Below, piece by piece: positions 27,761 to 37,935 of a stretch of DNA of 64,000 nt. Source of the DNA: Methylobacterium sp. Leaf465 (GTDB lineage Bacteria; Pseudomonadota; Alphaproteobacteria; Rhizobiales; Beijerinckiaceae). Each line of letters begins with the position of its first letter. The stretch's first letter is position 1. The DNA lies in the NCBI RefSeq assembly GCF_001424705.1, contig NZ_LMRA01000001.1, positions 497,546 through 561,545 on the forward strand. The letters run 5' to 3'. Made by a program: the position numbers and the translations under genes. Under the pieces are notes generated by a model. That model saw only the letters and a list, made by a program, of their open reading frames with translations, made no database searches and had not been told where the DNA came from.

Positions 27761-29941
27761 ATGCCTGGGACAGGAACCATCGAGGATATCCCCACAGCCG
27801 CCCTGCGCTACCGCGTGAAGGGCATGGATTGCCCAAGCTGCGCGTCCAAGATCGAGACGGCCGTGACGCGCCTGCCCGGCGTCGGTGACGTGCGGGTGAA
27901 CTACACGGCGCAGGTCCTCGATCTCACCCTCGACGAGGGCGCCACGCCCCGGGGTATCCTGGAAGAGCGGATCACAGGGCTCGGCTACGGCGTTGCCACC
28001 CTGCCTACGGCATCCGACCTCGCACGCGCGCACGCCACGGGGACCGAGGTCACCGCCATCGAGGACGAGGAGGCGGAGCCTTCGGTCTGGCGCAGCCGCA
28101 AGGGCCTCCTGGCACTGTCCATCGCCGCCTTGTTCGCCCTGGGCTTCATTCTCGACCGGGTCCAACCGAGCCTGGTCGGAGAGTACGCCTACTGGCCCGG
28201 TGCGCTTTTCGGACTTGCCTTCTACGGACGTCGGGCCATCGCCGCGGCGCGCAACGGATCGCCCTTCTCCATCGAGATGCTGATGTCGGTCGCGACCGTC
28301 GGGGCTCTGGCCATCCATGCCGCGGAGGAAGCCGCTGTCGTGGTCCTCCTCTTCACCGTCGGCGAGATGCTCGAAGGCTTCGCGGCTGGCCGGTCCCGGG
28401 CCGGCATCAAGGCGCTGGTTGGACTGGTGCCGAAGACGGCGCGCCTCATCGAGGAGGACGGCGTCGTGCGCGAGGTACCGGCCGCCGCCTTGCTGATCGG
28501 CCAGACCGTGCTGGTCCGGCCCGGCGACCGGGTCCCCGCCGACGGCGAGGTCACGGACGGCTCATCGAGCCTCGACGAGTCCCCCATCACGGGTGAATCC
28601 GTGCCCCGGCCGAAGGAGGTCGGCGACGCGGTCTACGCCGGCAGTGTCAACGCGGACGGTGCCCTGCAGGTCAGGGTCACCCGGATGCCGTCCGACAACA
28701 CCGTCGCCCGCATCCTCCACATGGTCGAGGAGGCGCAGGCGTCGAAGTCGCCAACCGCCCGGTTCATCGACCGCTTCAGCGCCGTATACACCCCGGTCGC
28801 CTTTGCCATCGCCGCCCTGGCGGCGCTCGGTCCGCCGCTGCTGCTTGGAGCCGACTGGGGCACCTGGATCTATCGCGGGCTGGCGCTGCTTCTCATCGCC
28901 TGCCCCTGCGCCCTGGTACTCTCGACCCCCGCCGCCATCGCCTCGGGGCTGGCCGCCGGTGCGCGCCGCGGACTCCTGGTGAAGGGCGGCGCGGCCTTGG
29001 AGACCATCGGACGGGTGCGCACAGTCGCCTTCGACAAGACCGGGACGCTGACGGTCGGGCGTCCGTTCGTTACGGACGTGTTGCCGTTCGTCACGGGCAT
29101 GACGGATCGCTCCCTGCTCGGGCTGGCGGCGGCGGTCGAGGCGGGTTCGAGCCACCCCATCGCCCGTGCGCTCCTCGAACGCGCGGAGGCGGACGGCATC
29201 CCCCTTCGGCCCGTCCGCGACGCTCGCGCGGTACCCGGCAAGGCGGTCCAGGCAACTGTCGCCGGACGCACAATCGCGGTGGCATCCCCACGCCACGCCG
29301 CGACGCTGGCCAGTCTCTCGCCGGAAGTGGAAGCGACGGTGCAGGCCCTGGAGGAGGCGGGCAAGACCGCCGTCATCGTGGTCCAGGACGGCGAGGCCCT
29401 CGGCGCCATCGCGGTCCGCGACGAGCCTCGTCAGGACGCGGCCGTCGGCATCGCGTCCCTGCGCCGCCTCGGCGTTGAGTGCGTGATGCTGACGGGCGAC
29501 AACCGCCGCACCGGCGAAGCCATCGCCAGGGGCCTCGGGCTTTCCGTCCGGGCCGATCTCCTGCCCGCGGACAAGCTTGCGGAGGTGGGGGCTTTAAAGG
29601 AGATGGGTACCGTCGCCATGGTCGGCGACGGCATCAACGACGCCCCCGCGCTTGCCGCAGCCAACGTCGGCATCGCCATGGGCGGCGGCACCGACGCGGC
29701 GCTGGAGACGGCCGATGCCGCTGTCCTCAACGACCGGGTGGCCGACGTGGCGGCGCTCGTGGCTCTCTCCCGGGCGACGCTAGGCAACATTCACCAGAAC
29801 GTGGCCATTTCGCTCGGTCTGAAGGCGGTGTTCCTTGTGACCACGCTTGCGGGCGTCACTGGGCTTTGGCCGGCCATCCTGGCGGATACCGGCGCGACCG
29901 TCCTGGTGACGGCCAACGCGCTCCGCCTCCTGAGGGCATGA
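27761..29941 (+). CDS. P1B-type Zn/Cd/Pb-translocating ATPase
   Basis: 726 residues. An N-terminal heavy-metal-associated domain carries GMDCPSCAS (Cys24, Cys27). The catalytic core shows DESPITGES (actuator), the membrane metal site CPC in IACPCALVLSTPAA (near 380), the phosphorylation motif DKTGT (near 424) and GDGINDAPAL. The residues around CPC ('ALVLSTPAAIASGLAAGARRGLLVKGG') are those of ZntA/CadA/PbrA-like divalent pumps rather than CopA. It exports Zn, Cd or Pb from the cytoplasm. Transcription is expected from the MerR-type promoter; lspA overlaps its stop by 4 bases. Confidence 0.95.
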   Translation: MPGTGTIEDIPTAALRYRVKGMDCPSCASKIETAVTRLPGVGDVRVNYTAQVLDLTLDEGATPRGILEERITGLGYGVATLPTASDLARAHATGTEVTAIEDEEAEPSVWRSRKGLLALSIAALFALGFILDRVQPSLVGEYAYWPGALFGLAFYGRRAIAAARNGSPFSIEMLMSVATVGALAIHAAEEAAVVVLLFTVGEMLEGFAAGRSRAGIKALVGLVPKTARLIEEDGVVREVPAAALLIGQTVLVRPGDRVPADGEVTDGSSSLDESPITGESVPRPKEVGDAVYAGSVNADGALQVRVTRMPSDNTVARILHMVEEAQASKSPTARFIDRFSAVYTPVAFAIAALAALGPPLLLGADWGTWIYRGLALLLIACPCALVLSTPAAIASGLAAGARRGLLVKGGAALETIGRVRTVAFDKTGTLTVGRPFVTDVLPFVTGMTDRSLLGLAAAVEAGSSHPIARALLERAEADGIPLRPVRDARAVPGKAVQATVAGRTIAVASPRHAATLASLSPEVEATVQALEEAGKTAVIVVQDGEALGAIAVRDEPRQDAAVGIASLRRLGVECVMLTGDNRRTGEAIARGLGLSVRADLLPADKLAEVGALKEMGTVAMVGDGINDAPALAAANVGIAMGGGTDAALETADAAVLNDRVADVAALVALSRATLGNIHQNVAISLGLKAVFLVTTLAGVTGLWPAILADTGATVLVTANALRLLRA

Positions 29942-30456
29942 TGGGGTCCCGACCGCACGGACGGGCCCGCAGGGGCGCGATGGTAGGAGCGGTCCTGGTG
30001 ATCGCCGCGGTCATCGACCTCGTTGCTAAGGCGGCCGCCGAGGCCTGGCTCGACGAGGGTAGTGTCCAGGGCTTCCTGCCCTTCGTCGACCTGACCTTGT
30101 CGTTCAACCACGGCATCAGCTTCAGCCTATTCCCGGCACGCGATCCATCGTCCTTGACCCTTCTCCTCGGCATCCAGGGCACGCTCACCTGCCTCATTGC
30201 CGTCTGGGCGGTGGCGGCAGGAAGCGGGCTCGAACGCCTCGGGCTCGCCTCGATGGCCGGCGGCGCCGCGGGAAATCTCATCGACCGGTTCGTGGACGGG
30301 GCCGTCACCGACTACCTCGACCTGCACACGGGCGGCATGCGCTGGTTCACCTTCAACCTAGCGGATGCGTGGATCTCCCTGGGCGTCGTCCTGCTGCTCG
30401 TCGACGGCTTCCGAGCGCGCCAGCGGCATTCAGATGCCGGGGGATTGACCTCATGA
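29938..30456 (+). CDS. lspA: Signal peptidase II paralogue in metal operon (PbrC-like)
   Basis: 172 residues, four membrane helices, with the two catalytic aspartates of the family: Asp125 in GAVTDYLD and Asp143 in FTFNLADAWISLG; FNHGISFSLF replaces the more usual N-x-G-x-AFG. Signal peptidase II cleaves prolipoprotein leader peptides. The ATG overlaps the ATPase stop (ATGA), so the two are translationally coupled. A lead/cadmium ATPase followed by an lspA paralogue is the layout of pbrA-pbrB/pbrC lead resistance. The housekeeping lspA is probably elsewhere in the genome. The lipoprotein encoded next door is a plausible substrate. Confidence 0.88.
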   Translation: MMGSRPHGRARRGAMVGAVLVIAAVIDLVAKAAAEAWLDEGSVQGFLPFVDLTLSFNHGISFSLFPARDPSSLTLLLGIQGTLTCLIAVWAVAAGSGLERLGLASMAGGAAGNLIDRFVDGAVTDYLDLHTGGMRWFTFNLADAWISLGVVLLLVDGFRARQRHSDAGGLTS

Positions 30457-30544
30457 TGGCCTCGATCCCGCCGAACCGTGGCCACGGCAACCGGTCATGC
30501 CCCTTCCGGGCCCAGGCTCAGACACCGATACCGTCGAGGCCGAC

Positions 30545-31615
30545 ATGCTGAGAAAGATCACGCTTGGGTTGGCTCTCCTGCTGGCGCTGTCCGCCTGCCA
30601 GGACGGACGGTACGCAGGCTCGACACGTCACCTCGCGCCCATCCCGCCGGCGACCCTGGCCTTGATGTCGGCCGAGGGAGCGTCTCCCGCCGACCCGATC
30701 CTGATGCGGGCCTACAAGAAGGAGTCCGAGATCGAGCTCTGGAAGCGCCGAGCGGACGGCAGGTACGCCTTGCTGAAGACGTATCCGATGTGCCGTTGGT
30801 CCGGCCAGCTCGGACCCAAGACCCGGGAGGGCGACCGCCAGGCCCCCGAGGGCTTCTACGCGATCACGCCGGAGTCCATGAACCCGAATTCCAGCCTCTA
30901 CCTCTCGTTTAACCTCGGCTACCCGAACGCGTACGACCGCTCCCTGGGACGCACCGGTACGCATCTGATGGTCCACGGCTCCTGCTCGTCCCAGGGCTGC
31001 TTCGCGATGACGGACGAGGCGATCTCGGAGCTCTATGCCGTGGTTCGCGAGGCGTTCGCCGGCGGGCAGCGTGCCGTCCAGTTCCAGTCTTACCCGTTCC
31101 GCATGACCCCGGAGAACCTGGCCCGACATCGGGCGGACCCGAACATGGCCTTCTGGAAGAACATCAAGGAAGGCGCCGACCGGTTCGAGGTCACGAAGGC
31201 CGAACCGGTCGTCGAGGTATCGGGCGGGCGCTACGTCTTCGATGCGAGCGGCGACGGCCCCACCGCCGACGCGGTCGCACGGAAGCAGGCGGACGACGAG
31301 CGGCAGGTCACTGCCCTGGTGGCGAACGGAACGCCGGCCGTCCGCCTGGTGTACGAGGACGGCGGTCAGCACCGGGCATTCCGCGAGACCATGACGGCGG
31401 CCGGATACGGTCTTGGCGAGGTGAGCCGCCCCGAAGCCCTGGCGGCAGGGCCGCGCGAAGTCGCGATGCCCGCTCAGAGGCCGGGCGCCACCGTCGGAAA
31501 GCGTGAGCCAGTGCGGAGCACGGCGGCACCCAAGCTTCCGGGGACCGGCGTGACGGAGGCGGAACGTCGGCGCCTACTTGAGACTTTCGCCGCAGCTGGG
31601 GACGGGCGGAAGTGA
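30545..31615 (+). CDS. Lipoprotein L,D-transpeptidase (YkuD/YafK family)
   Basis: 356 residues from the ATG at 30545. It has a lipoprotein leader with lipobox LSAC (Cys18). The YkuD catalytic motif HGSCSSQGCFAMTDE (His near 143, Cys near 151) lies in a domain of about 170 residues resembling YafK, which trims or cross-links peptidoglycan or cleaves the bond to Braun-type lipoprotein. The C-terminal 140 residues are low in recognisable structure, Ala/Pro/Arg-rich. It follows the lspA paralogue by 88 bases. Its role in the metal operon is unknown; cell-wall remodelling under metal stress is only a guess. Confidence 0.82.
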   Translation: MLRKITLGLALLLALSACQDGRYAGSTRHLAPIPPATLALMSAEGASPADPILMRAYKKESEIELWKRRADGRYALLKTYPMCRWSGQLGPKTREGDRQAPEGFYAITPESMNPNSSLYLSFNLGYPNAYDRSLGRTGTHLMVHGSCSSQGCFAMTDEAISELYAVVREAFAGGQRAVQFQSYPFRMTPENLARHRADPNMAFWKNIKEGADRFEVTKAEPVVEVSGGRYVFDASGDGPTADAVARKQADDERQVTALVANGTPAVRLVYEDGGQHRAFRETMTAAGYGLGEVSRPEALAAGPREVAMPAQRPGATVGKREPVRSTAAPKLPGTGVTEAERRRLLETFAAAGDGRK

Positions 31616-31675
31616 TGCAACGGTCGGGGACAGGCGACGAAATGACCGAGGGGCCTCGCTGATGCCCCGCGTTCG

Positions 31676-32770
31676 TCAGGCCGCGGCGACCTCGTCCGCC
31701 CATCCCAGGCGCGCCTTGAGGTCGTTCATGTGGCTGAAGGGAACGACGCGACGATGCTGCAGCATCCCGAGCACGATGCCCGGATGAAGCCCGACCTCGT
31801 CGGCGAATGCCACGACCTCCTGCTTGGCCCTGGGGCACGTGGTGGCGAAGGCGGCGATCCGCTCGCGTCCGACCAGCATCTCCTCGGCCCAGGCATCCGC
31901 CTCGGCCTCGACGTCGTCGCCCTCGCCGTTGTGGTCATCGACGAAGTTCTTCCCGCGATGCAGGGTGATGTGCGCCGCCTCGTGGAAGAAGGTCCACCAG
32001 AAATGGTCGTTGGTCTTCATGCGAAGCGACATCTGGATCAGGGGACGCTCGTCGTTCAGCCACCGCGCCGAGCCGAAGACACACGTTTTGCTCAGGGGCT
32101 TCTGGAACACCAGCGCGACGCCGGACGCGTGGCAGATCTCCCTGAGGCGCGGCTCGAAGGTCTCGGCGCGGTGCACGGTGAGCGAACGGATCTCGGCGCA
32201 TCCCTGCACGAACCGCCGGGGATCGTAGGCCGGCAGGCTGAGCCGGCGCGCCTGCTCCTCGCCCAGCATCAGCCAACAAAGCATGTGGTGCGGCGAGCTC
32301 GTGCCCGTCCGCGCCTTGCGGTGGTGCACGGCCAGTGACCCAAGCTTCGCCTCATAGGCATGAGGGCTCCCGATCCCGAGGAGGCCGAGCAACCCGTCCA
32401 TGATCCTCCCGGGGTCACTGGTCTGGGGAAGGCGTCCGCAGGTCTTCAGCTCCCGGACGGGGAACCCCTTCAGCCACTCGGCCTCTCGCCCAGCCGCCTC
32501 CTGCTCTCTTTGACGGGCCTGGAACAGGTCCCAGTTCGCCTGGAGGCCGGTCCAGATGTAGGCCTTGAGGCCGAGCACATGCTCCAGCTTGAGCGCGGTC
32601 TCGGGGGTGACCGGGTTCGAGCCGTTGATGATCGTGCTCACGAGCTTGGGCGTCATGTCGGCGATGCGGGCGAACTCCGCCTGGGACCAGCCGCGCTCCT
32701 GGATGTACTCATCGAGGTGTTCGCCGGGATGGGTCGCCCACTGCGGGGTCCAGGCTTCCTGCGTCGTCAT
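31676..32770 (-). CDS. higA: HigA-type antitoxin with ImmA/IrrE metallopeptidase domain
   Basis: 364 residues. Residues about 14-70 form a HigA-like XRE helix-turn-helix (HPGEHLDEYIQERGWSQAEFARIADM, then NPVTPETALKLEHVLGL). The C-terminal half is an ImmA/IrrE (peptidase M78-like) domain with zinc motif HEAAH near residue 264 and a downstream Glu/Asp-rich stretch. The usual role of the HTH is to repress the operon and of the antitoxin part to bind HigB; the protease domain could add regulated cleavage, as in ImmA acting on ImmR. It follows higB by 18 bases (toxin first, as in higBA operons). Confidence 0.87.
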   Translation of the reverse strand: MTTQEAWTPQWATHPGEHLDEYIQERGWSQAEFARIADMTPKLVSTIINGSNPVTPETALKLEHVLGLKAYIWTGLQANWDLFQARQREQEAAGREAEWLKGFPVRELKTCGRLPQTSDPGRIMDGLLGLLGIGSPHAYEAKLGSLAVHHRKARTGTSSPHHMLCWLMLGEEQARRLSLPAYDPRRFVQGCAEIRSLTVHRAETFEPRLREICHASGVALVFQKPLSKTCVFGSARWLNDERPLIQMSLRMKTNDHFWWTFFHEAAHITLHRGKNFVDDHNGEGDDVEAEADAWAEEMLVGRERIAAFATTCPRAKQEVVAFADEVGLHPGIVLGMLQHRRVVPFSHMNDLKARLGWADEVAAA

Positions 32771-32788
32771 CCCCGTGGTCTCCGCCGT

Positions 32789-33127
32789 TCAGTTGCCGTG
32801 GTAGTCGACGATTTCGATGATCTCGACCGCCGTGACCTGCCCGGTGTCGAGCCCGCCGTCAGGCCGGCATGGCACCGGGTCGTGGTCGGGCACGAAGACG
32901 ATACGCCAGTTGTCCTTGATCGTGACCGAGAGTTGGCCGTTCCGGTTACCGCCGAGTTGATGCCGGTGGTCGGGGGGCCCCGTCGGGACGTCCGCGAGGC
33001 AGGCCGCCTGCCCGAGGATGTCCAGCCGCCTCCGTATCTGTTTCGCCCTGTCCCCGTAGGCCTTGGCCATCTGCCTCGGGTCCGACAGGTCCTTGTTCAG
33101 CCGCTTAACCCGGAAACGGATCTGCAT
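32789..33127 (-). CDS. higB: HigB/RelE-superfamily mRNA-interferase toxin
   Basis: 112 residues of the HigB/RelE fold: basic N-terminus, helical region and the C-terminal core NGQLSVTIKDNWRIVFVPDHD followed by VTAVEIIEIVDYHGN. HigB toxins cleave mRNA on the ribosome. It is the first gene of the pair, encoded directly before higA, with an operator-like palindrome about 40 bases upstream of its start. A decayed copy of its last third survives at 46378-46434, showing the region was duplicated. Confidence 0.88.
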   Translation of the reverse strand: MQIRFRVKRLNKDLSDPRQMAKAYGDRAKQIRRRLDILGQAACLADVPTGPPDHRHQLGGNRNGQLSVTIKDNWRIVFVPDHDPVPCRPDGGLDTGQVTAVEIIEIVDYHGN

Positions 33128-33417
33128 CGCACCAATCCGTTACCCGCAAGTTAATGCTCCGCACTCCGTTACCCAATAGGTAACACGGTCGCAGACGTGT
33201 GGCGAATCCTTCCGTCGACGTTGGCGCCCTGCCATTGGACGCCCCATGCGAGTACGTCTGCGGGACAAGCCTTCGTTATCCACGGCGAGGGGCAGGCTGC
33301 GCACTCACGGAACCCTCCTTAGAGGGGGGCCGTTCTTCGTCGCTCCCCGAGACCAACCCGATCCCGGCATCGGAACGGTGCCGGAACGGGCCAACGACAA
33401 TCAACGAGGAAGCACCC
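33128..33417. other. Divergent intergenic region between higB and a His-rich gene
   Basis: Contains the higBA operator and, from about 33262, sequence related to 46437-46596 upstream of the second His-rich gene (for example GGACAAGCCTTCGTTATCC here against GGACAAGGCTTCCTTATCC there). No coding sequence is supported. A GAGGAAG ribosome site lies at the right end. Confidence 0.5.
33168..33184. promoter_or_regulatory. Candidate HigA operator
   Basis: Perfect dyad GTTACC-5 bp-GGTAAC at 33168-33184. The half site CCGTTACCC also occurs 29 bases away at 33137-33145, in the same orientation. This position, just upstream of higB, suits HTH antitoxin autorepression. Confidence 0.6.
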
Positions 33418-33684
33418 ATGAGGAAGTCACTATTCGCCGTCGCAGCCCTGGCCGCGCTCGGCGCCCTCGGCATTGCCGCACCGGCAGCGGCCGCCCCCGG
33501 CCTGGTCGGGGCCGTCGATGCCTCCACCAATATCGTCGACGTCCGCATGGACGACACGCAGGGTCAGCGCGGCCGTCACGGAATGCGGGGCCACCGTCAC
33601 ATGCGCGGTCACATGATGCGCCACCATCATCACCGTGGGCACATGATGCGTCACGGCCACGGCCATCGCCACCACCGCATGTGA
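33418..33684 (+). CDS. Exported His/Met-rich small protein (copy 1)
   Basis: 88 residues. Signal peptide KSLFAVAALAALGALGIAAPAAA, then a short conserved stretch (VGAVDASTNIVDVRM) and a C-terminal tail of His, Met, Arg and Gly with repeated 'RGHMMRH' units. This composition suits loose binding of Cu, Ni or Zn in the periplasm. The ribosome site GAGGAAG is five bases before the ATG. The protein at 46597-46860 is a clear paralogue, sharing the first 22 residues almost exactly. Confidence 0.8.
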   Translation: MRKSLFAVAALAALGALGIAAPAAAAPGLVGAVDASTNIVDVRMDDTQGQRGRHGMRGHRHMRGHMMRHHHHRGHMMRHGHGHRHHRM

Positions 33685-33688
33685 CCGC

Positions 33689-33710
33689 GAGGGGTCCTTC
33701 GGGGCCCCTC
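33689..33710 (+). terminator. Hairpin after the His-rich gene (weak terminator)
   Basis: Arms GAGGGGTCC and GGGCCCCTC (one G-T pair) around a TTCG-type loop directly after the stop. Only a short broken T run follows. The paralogous gene at 46.6 kb has the same hairpin in a stronger form. Confidence 0.6.
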
Positions 33711-33750
33711 CTCGTTTCCGACGCCCCTCAGCTTGAAGGTTGGGCGCCTT

Positions 33751-34809
33751 TCAGGAGGGCCTCGTCGTACCGTTCAACGCGACCCTCGCCACTTCCGTCC
33801 TCCGGTAGCCGTCGTGGCGCGTGCGTCCAAGCGGGTCCGAATGCACCCTTCGTATCCACCCCCGCCGGACCAGCACCTCCAGCGAGCGCGCATCCAGGCG
33901 AGTGGCCTCGATCCAGCCTTCGTCCGGGACCTTGAGAAGCTGCGCGCGGTGCCCGTCGGTGAGACGCCAGGGCGTGGCGGCGGCAAGCCCTGCGCCCGGT
34001 GACGGCGGCGAAGGGCTGACATCCAGGAGCGGGTGGTCCAGTGCCTGCAGGATCGCGTCCAGGCCGTCCGTCAGCGCCGCCGGTCCGGGCTGCAGGATCA
34101 GGGGCGACTTGATCTCGATGATGCGCCCCTGCGCAACGGCGGGGATGGCCGACCAGCCCGGGCGCCCGGCGATGCGGGAGGGCACGACCTTCTTCCCGCA
34201 CCAGGACGCCAGGATGACCTCGGGCGAGGCCGCCAGCACCGCCTCGGCCGTCACGATGCGGTCCTTGGCGGCCGCCTGTCGGGCAAGGTCCGGGAACACG
34301 TCGTCGCCGCCGGCGATGCCCACGAGCTCGGAGACCCAGCCGATGCCGGAGATGAGTGGCTCGTCCCATTCCTCGAAGTACACCCGGGGACGCGGCCGTT
34401 CCCTGGCCTGCTCCGCCACGCTCGCGAGTCTGGCCTCGTAGCCGTGGACCAACGCCTCCGCCTTGTCGCGGGCGTCGACGAGCGCCCCGACGGTGCGGAT
34501 CATGGCGAGGATGCCAGCGACGTCGCGATGATTGAAGGCATGCACGGCGACGCCAGCCCGAACCAAATCGGCGACGATGCCGGCCTGCAAGTCGGAGAAA
34601 GTCAGAACCAGGTCGGGGTCGAGGGCGAGAACCTTCGGGATATCCGCGCTGGCGAAGGCCGAGACCCGCGGCTTCTCGCGGCGGACCTGCGGCGGCCGGA
34701 CGGCATAGCCGGATACGCCGACGATGCGGTCCTGCTCGCCGAGCAGGTACAGGGTCTCGACCGTTTCCTCGGTCAGGCAGACGATGCGGGCGGGAGGGAA
34801 GCGGCGCAT
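33751..34809 (-). CDS. Cytosolic BtuF-like (cobalamin-binding type) protein with C-terminal extension
   Basis: 352 residues without a signal peptide. Residues about 5-265 match the BtuF/FecB periplasmic-binding fold: RIVCLTEETVETLYLLGEQDRIVGVSGY, LDPDLVLTFSDLQAGIVADL, FEEWDEPLISGIGWVSELVGIAGGDDVF and PEVILASWCGKK. Cytosolic members of this family are known but lack an assigned transport partner, and no BtuCD is encoded here. The last 75 residues (TDGHRAQLLKVPDEGWIEATRLDARSLEVLVRRGWIRRV and beyond) look like a small winged-helix type segment, which would make this a ligand-sensing regulator; that part is inference. It lies downstream of copA on the same strand. AAGGAGG precedes the ATG by 13 bases. 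Confidence 0.7.
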   Translation of the reverse strand: MRRFPPARIVCLTEETVETLYLLGEQDRIVGVSGYAVRPPQVRREKPRVSAFASADIPKVLALDPDLVLTFSDLQAGIVADLVRAGVAVHAFNHRDVAGILAMIRTVGALVDARDKAEALVHGYEARLASVAEQARERPRPRVYFEEWDEPLISGIGWVSELVGIAGGDDVFPDLARQAAAKDRIVTAEAVLAASPEVILASWCGKKVVPSRIAGRPGWSAIPAVAQGRIIEIKSPLILQPGPAALTDGLDAILQALDHPLLDVSPSPPSPGAGLAAATPWRLTDGHRAQLLKVPDEGWIEATRLDARSLEVLVRRGWIRRVHSDPLGRTRHDGYRRTEVARVALNGTTRPS

Positions 34810-34975
34810 GACAGTGCATAGCCTCCTTGGGACTTACCCGAGAACCAATCCCCCACTGGGCCACGACGGTCAGGCATCGGTCCGGCGCTCCCACGGAGTC
34901 TTGGGCCGCTCGATGATCCTCAGCCTCACTTCGGTGTCCCTTACCTTTCGCGGCAATCCACCGCCACGAGAATCC

Positions 34976-37372
<2,397 letters not shown>

Positions 37373-37412
37373 GATCCTGTTCCCGTTCGTCGATGTTGCC
37401 TATCGGTGCGCG

Positions 37413-37435
37413 CCTTCCCATCATGGGAAGGTCAA
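37413..37435 (-). promoter_or_regulatory. copA: CueR-type operator between copA and cueR
   Basis: Dyad CCTTCCC-5 bp-GGGAAGG at 37413-37431, with TTGACC (minus strand) at 37435-37430 as a likely -35 for copA. The expected -10, 19 bp further on, reads CGCACC and is poor, so the exact promoter is unclear, but the operator closely matches known CueR/CopR-type sites and repeats upstream of copZ. Confidence 0.7.
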
Positions 37436-37449
37436 TCATGGGGATCGTC

Positions 37450-37935
37450 ATGAACATCGGGCAGGCGGCGGACGCATCGGGGGTCTCAGCCAAGATGATC
37501 CGCCATTACGAGAGCATCGGCTTGGTGCCCCAGGCCGACCGCCGGGACAGCGGCTACCGCGACTACGACCCGGAGGACGTGCACCGGCTCAGCTTCGTCC
37601 GCCGGGCTCGGGACCTCGGCTTCCCGTTGGAACGCATCCGGGTCCTTCTGGGATTGTGGGGCGATCCCACACGCAGCAGCGCCGAGGTGAAGGCCCTCGC
37701 TTTGACCCACATCGAGGAACTCGAAGAGAAGGCCCGCCACCTTCAGGAGATGGCGGACGTCCTTCGTGGTCTGGCCGACGCCTGCGACGGGGACGGACGA
37801 CCCCACTGCCCGATCATCGAGGGGCTGGAGGCCAGATCCGTGCCGGCCTCCAGCCCCTCGGGTGAACGGCCTATTTCGCGTTCTTCTTCAACCAGGCTTC
37901 CATCTCGCCGATCTCCTTCTCCTGGTCGTCGATGA
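37450..37935 (+). CDS. cueR: Cu(I)-responsive MerR-family regulator
   Basis: 161 residues from the ATG at 37450. With this start, residues line up with E. coli CueR numbering: HTH at 1-30 (MNIGQAADASGVSAKMIRHYESIGL), Ser77, and the metal loop Cys112-7 residues-Cys120 (ACDGDGRPHCPII). Ser77 with two Cys marks a Cu(I)/Ag(I) sensor. CueR is usually about 130-140 residues; here some 35 extra Ser/Arg/Pro-rich residues follow, encoded across a perfect hairpin and overlapping the DUF305 gene on the other strand by 65 bases. The tail looks like a stop-codon loss rather than a domain. Confidence 0.92.
   Translation: MNIGQAADASGVSAKMIRHYESIGLVPQADRRDSGYRDYDPEDVHRLSFVRRARDLGFPLERIRVLLGLWGDPTRSSAEVKALALTHIEELEEKARHLQEMADVLRGLADACDGDGRPHCPIIEGLEARSVPASSPSGERPISRSSSTRLPSRRSPSPGRR
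37819..37859. terminator. Bidirectional hairpin inside the 3' end of cueR
   Basis: Perfect 15-bp stem: GAGGGGCTGGAGGCC (37819-37833) and its complement at 37845-37859, with an 11-base loop. It sits where cueR would normally end and just before the convergent DUF305 stop, the usual place for a shared terminator, yet the cueR frame reads through it. Confidence 0.75.

Noticed and set aside
34810..34975. Leader of the BtuF-like gene examined for a cobalamin riboswitch
   Set aside because: The B12-box pattern GCCACTG and the expected conserved core are not present; a short coding frame explains part of the sequence instead.
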